This document shows positions 30,560-39,155 of a stretch of 64,000 nucleotides of DNA, piece after piece; position 1 is the stretch's first letter; each line of letters opens with the position of its first letter. Source of the DNA: Pseudogemmobacter bohemicus (GTDB lineage Bacteria > Pseudomonadota > Alphaproteobacteria > Rhodobacterales > Rhodobacteraceae); the NCBI RefSeq assembly GCF_003290025.1, contig NZ_QNHG01000004.1, forward strand, positions 294,058 to 358,057, read 5' to 3'. The notes below the pieces were generated by a model that ran no database searches, had not been told where the DNA came from, and saw nothing but the letters and a program-made list of their open reading frames with translations. A program made the position numbers and the translations under genes.

Positions 30560-31947
30560 TGGAGGGGTTTCGCGCCCTGCCCTCGGTCGATCAGGTCCTG
30601 AACGGCGCCGAGGGCGCGGCTCTTGTCGCCCGTCATGGCCGCCAGGCCGTGCGTGAAGCCTTGCGCGCCCGCCTCGATGAGATGCGCGACGCGATCCGCG
30701 CCGGAGAGGATGGCACGGTGCTGGCCGCCCGCCTGCCGGACCTTGTCGCGGCCGATCTGGCGGCGCGCGACCGCAGCCGCCTCAGGCCGATGCTGAACCT
30801 GACCGGCACCGTGCTGCACACGAACCTTGGCCGCGCGATCCTCGCCGATGAGGCGGTCAGGGCGGCAATCACTGCGATGGCCAACCCGCTCGCGCTGGAA
30901 TTCGACCTGGAAACCGGCGGGCGCGGCCAGCGCGACGACCATCTGCGCGGGCTGCTGGTCGAACTGACCGGCGCCGAGGATGCCACCATCGTCAACAACA
31001 ATGCCGCCGCCGTGCTGATCGCGCTGAACACGCTTGCCGGTCCGGGGGCGGATGGGCGTCAGGCCGTGGTCTCGCGTGGCGAGCTGATCGAGATCGGCGG
31101 CGCCTTCCGCATGCCCGATATCATGGCGCGGGCGGGGGCAAAGCTGGTGGAAATCGGCACCACCAACCGCACCCATCCCCGCGACTACCAGGCTGCGATC
31201 ACCGAAGAGACCGGCGTGATCCTCAAGGTCCATACCTCGAATTACCGCATCGAAGGCTTCACCGCCGAGGTGCAGGCGACCGAGCTCGCCGGCATCGCGC
31301 GCGCCGCAAAAGTGCCGCTGATGAACGATCTGGGCGCGGGCTCGCTGGTGGATCTGTCGCATTACGGCCTGAGGCGGGAGCCGACCGTGCGCGAGGCCGT
31401 CGCGGAAGGCGCTGATCTGGTGACCTTTTCCGGCGACAAGCTGCTTGGCGGCCCGCAGGCCGGGTTTATCGTCGGGCGCAAGGATCTGATCGCCGCCATC
31501 AACAGGAACCCGCTGAAACGCGCGGTCAGGCTCGACAAGATCCGCATCGCGGCGCTGGAGGCGACGCTGAAGCTTTACCGCGACCCCGACCGGCTGGCGG
31601 AACGGCTGCCGACACTCAGGATGCTGGCGCGCCCGATGGCAGAGATCGCCGCCCAGGCGCAAAGGCTGGCGCCGCGCGTCGATGCGGCTTTGCGCCCCTT
31701 TGGTTTTGCCGCGGCCCCCTGCCCCTGCGTCAGCCAGATCGGCTCGGGCGCGCTGCCGGTCGATACCATCCCCTCGGCCGGGCTGCGGCTGACCGGCCAG
31801 GGCGGCGATGCCCCCGACCGGCTGGCCGTGAAACTCCGCGCTTTGCCGATGCCGGTGATCGGCCATATCCAGGGTGGTGCGCTGATCCTTGACCTGCGCT
31901 GTCTTGAGGATGACGCCACCCTTACCACAGCCCTGGCCGCGCTGTGA
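30559..31947 (+). CDS. selA: L-seryl-tRNA(Sec) selenium transferase
   Basis: PLP enzyme that converts seryl-tRNA(Sec) to selenocysteyl-tRNA(Sec) with selenophosphate. The 462-residue product has LPSVDQVLN at the start, [27 protein letters not shown], and the PLP-lysine block [16 protein letters not shown]. The C-terminal part is family-like. It overlaps fdhE and selB (GTGA) in the same operon as the selenoprotein it serves. Confidence 0.96.
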   Translation: MEGFRALPSVDQVLNGAEGAALVARHGRQAVREALRARLDEMRDAIRAGEDGTVLAARLPDLVAADLAARDRSRLRPMLNLTGTVLHTNLGRAILADEAVRAAITAMANPLALEFDLETGGRGQRDDHLRGLLVELTGAEDATIVNNNAAAVLIALNTLAGPGADGRQAVVSRGELIEIGGAFRMPDIMARAGAKLVEIGTTNRTHPRDYQAAITEETGVILKVHTSNYRIEGFTAEVQATELAGIARAAKVPLMNDLGAGSLVDLSHYGLRREPTVREAVAEGADLVTFSGDKLLGGPQAGFIVGRKDLIAAINRNPLKRAVRLDKIRIAALEATLKLYRDPDRLAERLPTLRMLARPMAEIAAQAQRLAPRVDAALRPFGFAAAPCPCVSQIGSGALPVDTIPSAGLRLTGQGGDAPDRLAVKLRALPMPVIGHIQGGALILDLRCLEDDATLTTALAAL

Positions 31948-33869
31948 TCATCGGCACGGCGGGCCATATCGACCACGGCAAGACCGCGCTGGTACGGGCG
32001 CTGACCGGTGTGGATGCCGACCGCCTGGCCGAGGAAAAGGCGCGCGGCATCACGATCGAGCTGGGCTTTGCCTATGCCGATCTGGGCCTGCCCGATGATC
32101 CGCAATCCCCCTCTGGCCGCATCACCGGTTTCGTCGATGTACCCGGCCATGAACGGCTGATCCGCACCATGCTCGCGGGCGCCGGTGGCATTGATTTCGC
32201 CCTGCTGGTGGTGGCGGCAGATGACGGCGTGATGCCGCAGACGCGCGAACATCTCGAAATCCTGAACCTCCTTGGCCTGTCCGGCGGCGTGGTCGCCATG
32301 ACCAGGGCCGATCTCGCCGGGCCGGAGCGCCGCGCCGAAGTCGCTGCCGGCATCCGCACGGCGCTGGCGGGAACCAGGCTGGCCGGCGCACGGATCATCG
32401 AAGTCTCTGCCCTGACCGGCGAGGGGATCGACACGCTGCGCCAGGTGCTCGCCCGGGCCGGGGCAGAGATGCCCGCGCGTGCGGCCCGGGGGCCCATGCG
32501 GCTCTCGGTGGATCGCAGCTTCACCATTGCCGGCGCCGGCACGGTGGTGACCGGCACGATGATCGCCGGGCGGGTGGCGGTGGGCGATCAGGTGATGATC
32601 TCGCCCCTCGGTCTGCCGGCGCGGGTGCGCGGCATCCACGCGCAGAACCGCAAGGCGGAAGAGGGTCTTGCCGGCCAGCGCTGTGCCCTGAACCTTGCGG
32701 GCGACGATGTGACAAAGGATGCCATCCGGCGCGGCGACATGATCCTTGCCCCCGGCCTGCATGCGCCGTCTGATCGGATCGACGTGATGCTGAAAGTGGT
32801 CGCCTCCGAGCAAAAGCCCGTGACCACCTGGCTGCCGGTGCATCTCTACTCCCATGCCACCGAGGTCGCCGCCCGCGTGGTGCCGATTGCCGGCGACATC
32901 GCGCCCGGCAAGACGGGCCTCGCGCAGCTGGTGCTGGAGCGCCCCATCGCGGCCACCATGGGCGAGCGCTTCGTGCTGCGTGACACCTCGGCCACGCGCT
33001 CCATCGCGGGCGGGTTCTTCATCGACCCGCGCGCGCCCGCGCGCAAACGCGGCACGCCTGAGCGTCTGGCCTGGCTTGATGCCGCGCGGGCCACCGAGCC
33101 CGCCCCGGCGCTGACGCGGCTGTTGCAGGTGGCGCCGGTCGATCTGCCGGTCTTCCTGCGCGACAGGGGGCTTGATCCGGCCTCCGGCCCGGAGCTGACA
33201 GCCGAAACCGGCGCCGTGCGGTTCGGCGACCTCGCCCTCTCGCCCGACCAGGTGCAGGGGTTGCGACAGGATCTCACCGCCCGCCTTGCCGCCTTCCATG
33301 AGGCCAATCCCGACCTTGCCGGCCTTGGCCGTGAGCGGCTGCGGCTGAGCCTGACCCCGCGCCTGCCGAAAGAGGTCTTTCTGCTGTTCCTTCAGGAAGA
33401 GGCCGGCGCCGGGCGGCTCGCGCTGGATGGTGCCTTCCTGCGGCTTCCCGGGCATCAGGTACGGCTGTCCCCCGAGGATGAGGCGCTGTTCGCGCAGATC
33501 TTCCCCCGGCTACAGGGAGAAGAGCGGTTCCGCCCGCCCCGCGTGCGCGATTTCTCCACCGAATTCGGGGTTGAAGAGAAAGACCTGCGCCGGCTGATGC
33601 GCCACAGCCAGAGGCTGGGCCTTACCGACCAGATCGCCAATGACCATTTCTTCGCCCGCGTGGTGGTGCGTGAGATGGTGGCGATCCTGCGCGATGTCGC
33701 GGCCGCCAGCGCCGATGGCTGGATCACCGCCCCCGCCTTTCGCGACCGGATGCAGAACGGCCGCAAGGTCGCGATCGAGATCCTCGACTTCTTCGACCGC
33801 CACGGTCTGACGTTGCGACGCGGCGACCTGCGCCGGCTGAACCCGCACCGGATCGACCTCTTCGACTGA
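31944..33869 (+). CDS. selB: selenocysteine-specific elongation factor SelB
   Basis: EF-Tu-like GTPase that delivers Sec-tRNA to UGA by binding the SECIS hairpin. The 641-residue protein starts with GTG (31944) and [22 protein letters not shown] (G1). Other GTPase motifs are DVPGHERLI (G3) and TRADL (an NKXD variant, G4). Domains 2-3 follow from about residue 175. The C-terminal third contains winged-helix repeats (e.g. [26 protein letters not shown]) for SECIS RNA binding. It overlaps selA by four bases and is the last gene of the operon before the island. Confidence 0.96.
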   Translation: MIIGTAGHIDHGKTALVRALTGVDADRLAEEKARGITIELGFAYADLGLPDDPQSPSGRITGFVDVPGHERLIRTMLAGAGGIDFALLVVAADDGVMPQTREHLEILNLLGLSGGVVAMTRADLAGPERRAEVAAGIRTALAGTRLAGARIIEVSALTGEGIDTLRQVLARAGAEMPARAARGPMRLSVDRSFTIAGAGTVVTGTMIAGRVAVGDQVMISPLGLPARVRGIHAQNRKAEEGLAGQRCALNLAGDDVTKDAIRRGDMILAPGLHAPSDRIDVMLKVVASEQKPVTTWLPVHLYSHATEVAARVVPIAGDIAPGKTGLAQLVLERPIAATMGERFVLRDTSATRSIAGGFFIDPRAPARKRGTPERLAWLDAARATEPAPALTRLLQVAPVDLPVFLRDRGLDPASGPELTAETGAVRFGDLALSPDQVQGLRQDLTARLAAFHEANPDLAGLGRERLRLSLTPRLPKEVFLLFLQEEAGAGRLALDGAFLRLPGHQVRLSPEDEALFAQIFPRLQGEERFRPPRVRDFSTEFGVEEKDLRRLMRHSQRLGLTDQIANDHFFARVVVREMVAILRDVAAASADGWITAPAFRDRMQNGRKVAIEILDFFDRHGLTLRRGDLRRLNPHRIDLFD

Positions 33870-34191
33870 CCAGGCCGGCCGACGCCCGCTCCGGGGCACC
33901 GGCGCAATGCAGCGGACCGGAAAATTCACCTGAAATGCCGGATATTCAGATTTCGCGCGCGGCGGCGGGGGCAAACCTGTCAGAGCCAGTCGCGCAGCCC
34001 ACCGCCAATGCCTTCAGGAGGCCTGTATCATCCCGAGGAAGCGGGAGGCGGGGATCGGCGCCTCAGCCCCCCCTCAGGTGCCGCCATCCGTAAGCCGCTC
34101 TGCCTCCGGACGATCCGGTCAAAATCCGGGAGTTTGTGCGTCGGCTTTACCCACAGCCCGCCGCTTCGACGGCCCGCCTGAGACCTGGCCG
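33870..34191. other. left edge of the accessory island, no gene seen
   Basis: 322 bp after selB. I see no gene with a good start, no copy of the selC 3' end (expected attL), and no integrase remnant. A G/C-rich inverted stretch lies around 34036-34080. Confidence 0.4.
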
Positions 34192-34428
34192 ATGATCGGC
34201 CTCACGATCTACATGCGCCGCATCATCAACGCGACAGATCAGGGCAACCCTGAGCAGGTCGCCTCCACGCTGGCCTCAGTTCACGAGAATCTGGCGGTTA
34301 TCGGCGGCTCGGTCACTTTGTTGACCGATGAGTTGGGGCTGAAAGAGGAAGTTGATGGGCTTGTGAGCCGCAACCTCGCCAAGGCTGACGCCTTCCGCGC
34401 CAGTTCCGGGATCGAGGGCCGCGCATGA
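34192..34428 (+). CDS. small hypothetical protein of the island
   Basis: 78 residues from ATG 34192: MIGLTIYMRRIINATDQGN..., largely helical, acidic to neutral, no membrane segment or known motif. The frame is open further upstream but that part looks non-coding. It overlaps the next gene by ATGA, which supports both being real. Function unknown. Confidence 0.5.
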   Translation: MIGLTIYMRRIINATDQGNPEQVASTLASVHENLAVIGGSVTLLTDELGLKEEVDGLVSRNLAKADAFRASSGIEGRA

Positions 34429-35249
34429 AACCGATCAGGCAATATCAGACTGTCAGCGTCTGGGAACTGAGCGCCGGTGACTTCGCGGTGCGCGGCTACT
34501 ATTGCGGCGCCAGCGACCAGATCGGCCGCTGCTCCACTGTGGTTGAGGCCCTTGAGGTCGCCTTCGCCACGCCGCGCAAACAAGCTTCTGTCGCAGTGGT
34601 GCCGAACATTCCTGATGGGGTGGTGACAGCCCCGGCCCCCGCCGCCCATTCCGACCAGCAAAACAAGGCCGAAACGGTGGTGACGTGCAGCGCAGCCCGC
34701 CACCTCAGCACCACCCCCGAGGTCGAGGGCGCCCCTGCCGTCAAATGGGTGGACGCAGGATCCGGCAGCACCGGTCTGAGGGCCAGCCGCCCGGCAGGGA
34801 CAAGCGAGCATACCACCGCAAAAGCTGGTCCGTCCACGCCCGAGGGCGGCCTGATCAGCATTCCCCGCAGCCTGCTTTCAGTCTGGTATGCGGCCTCGGG
34901 CGAGTTGCTCCAGGAGTGCGACGATTGGCTCAAGCTGAAACGTGGCAATCATCCGTCCGCCGCAGGGCTGCAATTCGGGGAGACGGAGCGTCGGCGTGAA
35001 ATCGGGCGGCTGCTTTTCCTTGATCTCGCATGGCTGTCTGGCGGCAGTGAATTGGACCGGGCTCCGGATCGCCTCCTCGCCTCTCTCCCCGCCCCTCAGG
35101 CACAGGGGGAGGGTGGGGAAAGGCTGACCGTCTGGTATGGTGAAATGCCCGAAAGCAACGGGAGGCGGAACTGGACCGCCAGCCATGATTCCCCCCGTGC
35201 TGAGCGTCAGGGTGTCGATTTTCTGCGTCATGTGACCATCAATTCCTGA
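34425..35249 (+). CDS. hypothetical protein of the island
   Basis: 274 residues, no family recognised. The N-terminal 60 residues look structured (YQTVSVWELSAGDFAVRGYYCG), the middle (about 75-145) is low-complexity rich in Ala, Thr, Ser and Pro, and the C-terminal part has a helical segment (SLLSVWYAASGELLQECDDWLKLKRG) and RREIGRLLFLDLAWLSGG. The overlap with the preceding small gene suggests a two-gene unit typical of phage or mobile DNA. Confidence 0.5.
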   Translation: MKPIRQYQTVSVWELSAGDFAVRGYYCGASDQIGRCSTVVEALEVAFATPRKQASVAVVPNIPDGVVTAPAPAAHSDQQNKAETVVTCSAARHLSTTPEVEGAPAVKWVDAGSGSTGLRASRPAGTSEHTTAKAGPSTPEGGLISIPRSLLSVWYAASGELLQECDDWLKLKRGNHPSAAGLQFGETERRREIGRLLFLDLAWLSGGSELDRAPDRLLASLPAPQAQGEGGERLTVWYGEMPESNGRRNWTASHDSPRAERQGVDFLRHVTINS

Positions 35250-35298
35250 AATGCGGATGAAAACCTGCCTTTTTGTCACTGTATAATGACGTTTTATG

Positions 35299-35327
35299 TT
35301 GACATGATCGCAGGAGTGTCATAATTT
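35299..35327 (+). promoter_or_regulatory. strong sigma70-like promoter in the island
   Basis: TTGACA (35299-35304), 17-bp spacer, TAATTT (35322-35327). The region is AT-rich compared with its surroundings. It points at the 29-codon reading frame at 35401 and the helix-turn-helix gene at 35550. Confidence 0.6.
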
Positions 35328-35400
35328 AAGGACATTAAAGGCAAGAGGTCAACCTGCCTAACCGGTCAAGGCTCAGATGATCGGGAAGAGGGAGACGAGG

Positions 35401-35490
35401 ATGGATTACGAAAACACATCCTTGGCTCTTCAGACCCTCCAGCTGATGATCGCGGTTGCAGCCCTGATCGTCGTCAGCCGGAGGAAGTGA
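35401..35490 (+). CDS. 29-residue single-span membrane peptide
   Basis: A very short frame with ATG after GGGAGACGAGG. Its product has an acidic start (MDYENTS), a hydrophobic middle (LQLMIAVAALIVV) and a basic end (SRRK): the layout of a one-helix membrane peptide such as a small holin-like or toxin-like peptide. It is followed by a hairpin. Only position, start site and topology support it. Confidence 0.4.
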   Translation: MDYENTSLALQTLQLMIAVAALIVVSRRK

Positions 35491-35495
35491 AGAAC

Positions 35496-35519
35496 GGGGG
35501 GAGCCGAAAGGCTCTCCCC
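35496..35519 (+). terminator. hairpin after the 29-residue peptide gene
   Basis: A 10-bp stem with one G-T pair around a GAAA tetraloop (GAGCC-GAAA-GGCTC core). There is no T-run, so it could be a processing or stabilising hairpin instead of a terminator. Confidence 0.4.
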
Positions 35520-35549
35520 ACCTCTCTAAGATAGCAATGAGGTAAGGCT

Positions 35550-35756
35550 GTGGCAATGACTGCTGACGATTTCAACGCCTGGCTGGATCTGCGCGGGATA
35601 TCGGGCCGTGAGGCTGCCCGGCAGCTCGGGGTCAGCAATGACACCGTGACCCGATATAAGCGGGCCGGCGCACCCCTGCATGTCGCGCTGGCGTGTTCGG
35701 CAATCTGCCACGGCCTGCCCCCATGGAGAAAGGTAGCAGACCATGACGACCTTTGA
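35550..35756 (+). CDS. small helix-turn-helix protein
   Basis: 68 residues from GTG 35550 (ATG two codons later is possible). The core FNAWLDLRGISGREAARQLGVSNDTVTRYKRAGAPLHVALACSAI reads as a Cro/XRE-like or MerR-like helix-turn-helix, with the recognition helix around NDTVTRYKR. Probably a phage-type DNA-binding regulator. Nothing in the sequence tells the operator. Confidence 0.6.
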   Translation: MAMTADDFNAWLDLRGISGREAARQLGVSNDTVTRYKRAGAPLHVALACSAICHGLPPWRKVADHDDL

Positions 35757-35837
35757 GACTGTATCCCTCTGCTGCAAGGCGCTTCCCTGCTGGCATGGGT
35801 GGCGGTGCTGGCTGTCCTGATCAGGCGCCGGTGATTG

Positions 35838-35873
35838 AGAAAGCCCCGTCCGGTGCGATCCGGGCGGGGTTTC
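35838..35873. terminator. terminator-like hairpin beside the tRNA-Gly
   Basis: An inverted repeat (AAGCCCCG...CGGGGTTT) with a short inner stem and TTTCT after it on the plus strand. It lies between the helix-turn-helix gene and the 3' end of the tRNA-Gly on the other strand. Confidence 0.55.
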
Positions 35874-35877
35874 TGTC

Positions 35878-35951
35878 TGGAGCGGATAGCCGGGATCGAA
35901 CCGGCGCGCGCGGGGTGGAAACCCACAGCTCTGCCACTGAGCTACATCCGC
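35878..35951 (-). tRNA. tRNA-Gly (anticodon UCC)
   Basis: A 74-nt cloverleaf read on the minus strand from 35951 to 35878, with encoded CCA. Acceptor stem GCGGATG/TATCCGC (one G-T pair) with U73; D-stem GCTC/GAGC with loop AGTGGCA; anticodon stem GTGGG/CCCGC with loop TTTCCAC giving anticodon UCC; T-stem GCCGG/CCGGC with loop TTCGATC. G1-C72, C2-G71, U73 and C35-C36 agree with glycine identity. It sits in the accessory island, so it is probably a phage-type extra tRNA. Confidence 0.85.
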
Positions 35952-36307
35952 AATATGGAAGCGGCAGAGGCCATCCTGCCGGCCAGCGGTGCTGGACTTA
36001 AGCCCGGATGCTTGCGGGGATCAGACCGCACAGAGCCAGGAACAGGTGATCTGATAATTGAAAACGCCCTCGGCAATCCGGGGGCGTTTCTCGTCTGGTC
36101 ATAGCTTCGCTGTCGCGCGCGCAGGGTGGCCCGTCTGGGCGGTCCTGCGGCTGAGGGTCTGGGCGTCCAGCTTTCGCCTCGCCTCAGTTCGACCCCACCT
36201 GACCGACAACATACTGACTCTGGCGAATCAGGTCAATGACGCTTTGAGCCGAGGGTGTGTGGAAACTCCGCTCTATGGTAGACTTCTGCATGGCTGCGGG
36301 GATCGGC
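35952..36307. other. spacer between tRNA-Gly and the IS remnant
   Basis: 356 bp with a terminator-like hairpin (36061-36090) and, towards the right, probable left-end DNA of the IS (gtgtgtggaaactcc at 36255-36269). I see no credible gene. Confidence 0.4.
36061..36090. terminator. terminator-like hairpin
   Basis: AAACGCCC and GGGCGTTT form an 8-bp stem around a 12- to 13-nt loop, followed by CTCGTCT. Which transcript it ends is unclear. Confidence 0.5.
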
Positions 36308-37130
36308 ATGTCAGGTTTCATCGAAGGCGTAGCGCGCGGGCAGACAGTCCTTTTCCCCGATCGGCTCGAGGACTGGATCCATGAGGATCATCTGGTCCGG
36401 GTGGTCGATCTCTTCGTAGATGAGCTTGATCTGGCTGACTTCGGCTTCGTGCGGTCGGCAGCGGCACGCACGGGTCGCCCCGGCTACCATCCTGCTGTTC
36501 TGCTCAAGCTGTTCATCTACGGCTACCTGAACCGGATCCCGTCGAGCCGCAGGCTGGAGCGCGAGGCGGGGCCGCAACGTCGGAACTGATGTGGCTGACG
36601 GGCCGGCTGGTGCCCGATCATAAGACCATCGCCGATTTCCGCCGCGACAACGGCGCTGGCATCCGCCGAACCTGCGCCCAGTTTGTGGAAGTGTGCCGCC
36701 GCATCGGTGTGCTGAAGGGCGCGTGCATTGCCATCGACGGCAGCAAGTTCCGGGCAGTGAATGCACGGGATCGCAACTTCACCAAGGGCAAGGTCGCCAG
36801 CCGCATCGCCCATCTGGAGGCGGACGTCGAACGCTACATCGCCGAGATGGTCCGCGTCGATCAACAAGAAGAAGGCGAGGTTCGGGCCGAGAAGGTCGCG
36901 CATTTGGCCAAGCGCTACGGCCGCGTCCGCCAGCACATCCAGCATCTGCAAGCTATGGATCGCGCGCTGGCCGATGCACCGGACGGTCAGATCTCCCTGA
37001 CAGATCCTGACGCCCGCGCCATGGCCACGAGCGCCCGCAACAGCGGTATGGTCGGCTACAACGTCCAGACCGCCGTCGATGCGGAAACGCACCTGATCGT
37101 CGTGCATGACGTCACCAATCAGGGCCATGC
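36230..37130 (+). mobile_element. decayed, 3'-truncated IS1182-like insertion sequence
   Basis: The span carries a recognisable transposase remnant. The right end is missing: similarity to the transposase stops near 37130 and different coding-like sequence follows at once. The left end is estimated from the sequence just before the transposase start. No matching inverted repeat or target duplication could be paired, so the borders are approximate. Confidence 0.55.
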
Positions 37131-37245
37131 ACAATGGCGACAACTTCCGGGTGTTTCAGCTTATCTGGCCGGACACATCAGGCCGCTGGCCATCGGACCC
37201 CGGTGTGAGCGACCGTTACAAGTGGCTGATGCCGCTACTTTGTGA
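36308..37245 (+). pseudogene. IS1182-family transposase, frameshifted and truncated
   Basis: The N-terminal part MSGFIEGVARGQTVLFPDRLEDWIHEDH..VRVVDLFVDELDLADFGF and the GRPGYHPAVLLKLFIYGYLNRIPSSRRLE block are typical of IS1182-type DDE transposases. Two extra G bases near 36566-36590 (in GCGGGGCC and GTCGGAAC) push the frame; removing both restores EAGRNVELMWLTGRLVPDHKTIADFRRDNG. The DDE core follows (CIAIDGSKFRAVNARDRNF) up to DAETHLIVVHDVTNQGH. Beyond about 37130 the reading is unrelated to the family, so the C-terminus is lost. It cannot encode an active enzyme. Confidence 0.8.
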
Positions 37246-37273
37246 GCCCACAATTTTTCCGCTGACGGCATAG
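37127..37273 (+). pseudogene. possible 3' fragment of a DUF4262-like gene
   Basis: From the point where the transposase similarity ends, a second frame reads HNGDNFRVFQLIWPDTSGRW..SDPGVSDRYKWLMPLL. The FRVFQLIWPD...W..DPG pattern recalls the end of DUF4262-type proteins. It has no start of its own, so it would be the surviving tail of a gene cut by the IS or by a deletion. Confidence 0.35.
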
Positions 37274-37343
37274 CGCCGGGTCAGATTTCTTGCTCAACGA
37301 CCGTCCGCTCTGTCCCGCATAGCTGACCCACAGCCGAAACGAA

Positions 37344-37376
37344 AAGAGCCGCCCACGGCATTCCGGGGCGGCTCTC
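37344..37376 (+). terminator. terminator-like hairpin right of the IS remnant
   Basis: AGAGCCGCCC and GGGCGGCTCT form a perfect 10-bp stem around an 11-nt loop, followed by CGTCTGTC without a clean T-run. Confidence 0.6.
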
Positions 37377-37493
37377 GTCTGTCATGTGTCAATTGCCGGG
37401 AAATCCGGCATTCACCTCAGCGCGGCGATCTTCCCCGGCTGGTATCCTGACCAGTGATCGCCCTCACCGGTGACCACTACGGGAGGCGGTGAG

Positions 37494-37745
37494 ATGGGCT
37501 ACCTGCTGAAATTGGTGATCTGGGGCCATGTCTGCCGATGGGGTGAGCCAGAACACAGGATTGAGACGAGGGTGGACGGTTTTTTGACGAGCGTCACCTA
37601 CGTCTGCCAGTGCAAGGGCTGCGGACGATTTGAGCGGATCGAGGTTCCGCTGCCGCTCGATCGGAGCGCTCGACTTTCAATGCGGGCCAAGTGCCCGACC
37701 TGTGGCGGCAAGCGCATTGCCGTCGCCAATCTCCAGAACGATTGA
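37494..37745 (+). CDS. small zinc-ribbon-like hypothetical protein
   Basis: 83 residues from ATG 37494 with a GGAGGCGGTGAG ribosome site. Cysteine pairs C-Q-C-K-G-C and CPTC (in RAKCPTCGGKRIAV) could form a zinc ribbon. Such small zinc-finger proteins are common in phage and mobile DNA. It is 11 bp upstream of the NusG-like gene and probably cotranscribed. Confidence 0.55.
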   Translation: MGYLLKLVIWGHVCRWGEPEHRIETRVDGFLTSVTYVCQCKGCGRFERIEVPLPLDRSARLSMRAKCPTCGGKRIAVANLQND

Positions 37746-37756
37746 GGCACCATCCA

Positions 37757-38476
37757 ATGTGGACACGGCATGAACACCACGGCGGCGAATACGCCGGCCC
37801 GGCCGGCGCGCTGATCCGGCCGGAGTATCGCGGCCCGGCAACCGGCGACCGGGACAAGATCCGGCGTGCTGAGCAGCTGCGCTGGCCCCATGATGGCGGG
37901 GCAGACGACAGTCTGGCGTTTGAGGTCTGGGCGTCAGATCGGGATGTGCGCGCGGCTGGGAAGGCCCCGCCTGCGGGCTGGTTCGGTATCCGCTGCCTGA
38001 CCGGCAAAGAGACCGAGGCGCGCGAGGAACTGGAAGCGCTGGGCGTAGAGGTTATCCCGCTGACCTATCGCACCCGCACATGGCCCCGGAAGAAGCGGCG
38101 CTCGGTGATCGTGGAGCGCCCGCTCTGCCCGGCATATGTCTTTGCCTTTATCCAGCCCGCCCAATGGCCACAGGTCCGCGCCTGCAATCGGGTGATCGGC
38201 TGGATTGCCGACGACAAAGGGCCATTGCCGGTCGCCAGCGCTGAGCAACTCCACAAGCTCCAGAACGCGGCGGCTGCCGGCGCCTTTGACGATACCGGGA
38301 TCGAGGGTCGTCTGATGCCGGGGGACGAGCTGGAAATCCTGTTCAGCCCGCTCTCGGGCTGGCGTGTCGCCTTCATGGCCCTGCGCGGCCAGATGATCGA
38401 GGGCGAGCTTTCGATGCTGGGCACCGCGCGCAAGGCGCAGATCCCGGCTTCCGACATTCACATGAGAAAGGGGTAG
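37757..38476 (+). CDS. NusG-like transcription antitermination protein of the island
   Basis: 239 residues from ATG 37757. About residues 75-165 read as a NusG N-terminal domain: WFGIRCLTGKETEAREELEALGVEVIPL, then ERPLCPAYVFAFIQPAQWPQV, then RVIGWIADDKGPLPVASAEQL. A KOW-like end follows (MPGDELEILFSPLSGWRVAFMAL...LLGTARK-type spacing). It has an extra basic/Gly-rich N-terminus of about 70 residues not found in housekeeping NusG. It is likely a phage or island-specific processive antiterminator of the RfaH/NusG-paralogue kind. Confidence 0.7.
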   Translation: MWTRHEHHGGEYAGPAGALIRPEYRGPATGDRDKIRRAEQLRWPHDGGADDSLAFEVWASDRDVRAAGKAPPAGWFGIRCLTGKETEAREELEALGVEVIPLTYRTRTWPRKKRRSVIVERPLCPAYVFAFIQPAQWPQVRACNRVIGWIADDKGPLPVASAEQLHKLQNAAAAGAFDDTGIEGRLMPGDELEILFSPLSGWRVAFMALRGQMIEGELSMLGTARKAQIPASDIHMRKG

Positions 38477-38479
38477 CCC

Positions 38480-38650
38480 ATGACGGTGACCATTCATGTC
38501 GGCTTTGATGCGAAGGATTTCAGCCGGAAGTCGGGCAAGCTCTTTGTCGCGGATGCGCGACCGTGCCGCGGCGGATCGTCATCGGCTCGGCCGGACCGAT
38601 TAGTCTGGCCCGTGCCGCCTCGATCAGATGCTCATGCGCCCACCGCGTGA
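38480..38650 (+). CDS. possible 56-residue protein
   Basis: An ATG three bases after the NusG-like stop opens a 56-codon frame (MTVTIHVGFDAKDFSRKSG...). The first 30 residues look protein-like, while the rest is Arg/Pro/Ser-rich and resembles out-of-frame GC-rich DNA. It may be a truncated gene. Weakly supported. Confidence 0.3.
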   Translation: MTVTIHVGFDAKDFSRKSGKLFVADARPCRGGSSSARPDRLVWPVPPRSDAHAPTA

Positions 38651-38720
38651 TCCGGCGTTCCTTGCCGGTCGTGCAGCGCGCCTTCATGGGGCATCGGCAG
38701 CAGAAGGGCGAGGTGACGCC

Positions 38721-38984
38721 ATGACATACTCAGATCAGGTCCGGGCCGAGGTTGCCGCCCGCTATGGCGTCCCGGTGCGCTGCAAGGTTCAGATCATTCC
38801 GCAAGGGGTGATCGCAGCCGATACCGATCCCTGGGCGACTGATGGGGCTGTCCGACGTGGACGCCTGCTCACCGCGAAAGAGCGCCAGCAGATGGCCGAG
38901 TTGCGCGACGGCGGCGCGAGCTTCCGGGAAATCGGTCGCTATCTCAACCGCAGCTACAGCCACGTCTACAGCGTTCTGGGGTGA
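38721..38984 (+). CDS. small helix-turn-helix protein (resolvase-type HTH)
   Basis: 87 residues from ATG 38721 (GAAGGGCGAGGTGACGCC upstream). The C-terminal half LTAKERQQMAELRDGGASFREIGRYLNRSYSHVYSVLG is a clear Hin/resolvase- or GcrA-type helix-turn-helix with the recognition helix at SYSHVYSVL. It is the last island gene before selC and runs towards it. Confidence 0.6.
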   Translation: MTYSDQVRAEVAARYGVPVRCKVQIIPQGVIAADTDPWATDGAVRRGRLLTAKERQQMAELRDGGASFREIGRYLNRSYSHVYSVLG

Positions 38985-39155
38985 CCGCCCCTGCCCTGCT
39001 CCCGGTTTTGGCCGGGGGCAAACCCATCACAAACCGGTGAGGTTTGTTCCGTGATGTTCCGAGACAATCCGCCGCCAGGTGGGGGAATGCCAGGTGGAAA
39101 TGGTCGACTAATTTCACATAAAATACAATGAAATCAATATCATAATGCGATTGAT
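38985..39155. other. AT-rich right edge of the island next to selC
   Basis: The last 50 bp before the tRNA-Sec 3' end (39105-39155) are strongly AT-rich (taatttcacataaaatac), unlike the flanking chromosome. No gene. It could be the attachment-site flank of the island, but no second copy was found. Confidence 0.4.

Noticed and set aside
31575-33455. 626-codon minus-strand frame opposite selB
   Set aside because: Antisense shadow of selB, whose GTPase motifs on the plus strand are unambiguous.
33870-34191. Possible left attachment site of the island (copy of the selC 3' end)
   Set aside because: I searched by eye for the tRNA-Sec 3' sequence (TGGCGGAGGGGAGTGGGAG) and found no match here.
35952-36050. 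A second degenerate tRNA next to the tRNA-Gly
   Set aside because: Some tRNA-like fragments (gtgctggacttaagcc) occur, but no acceptor stem or T-arm can be built.
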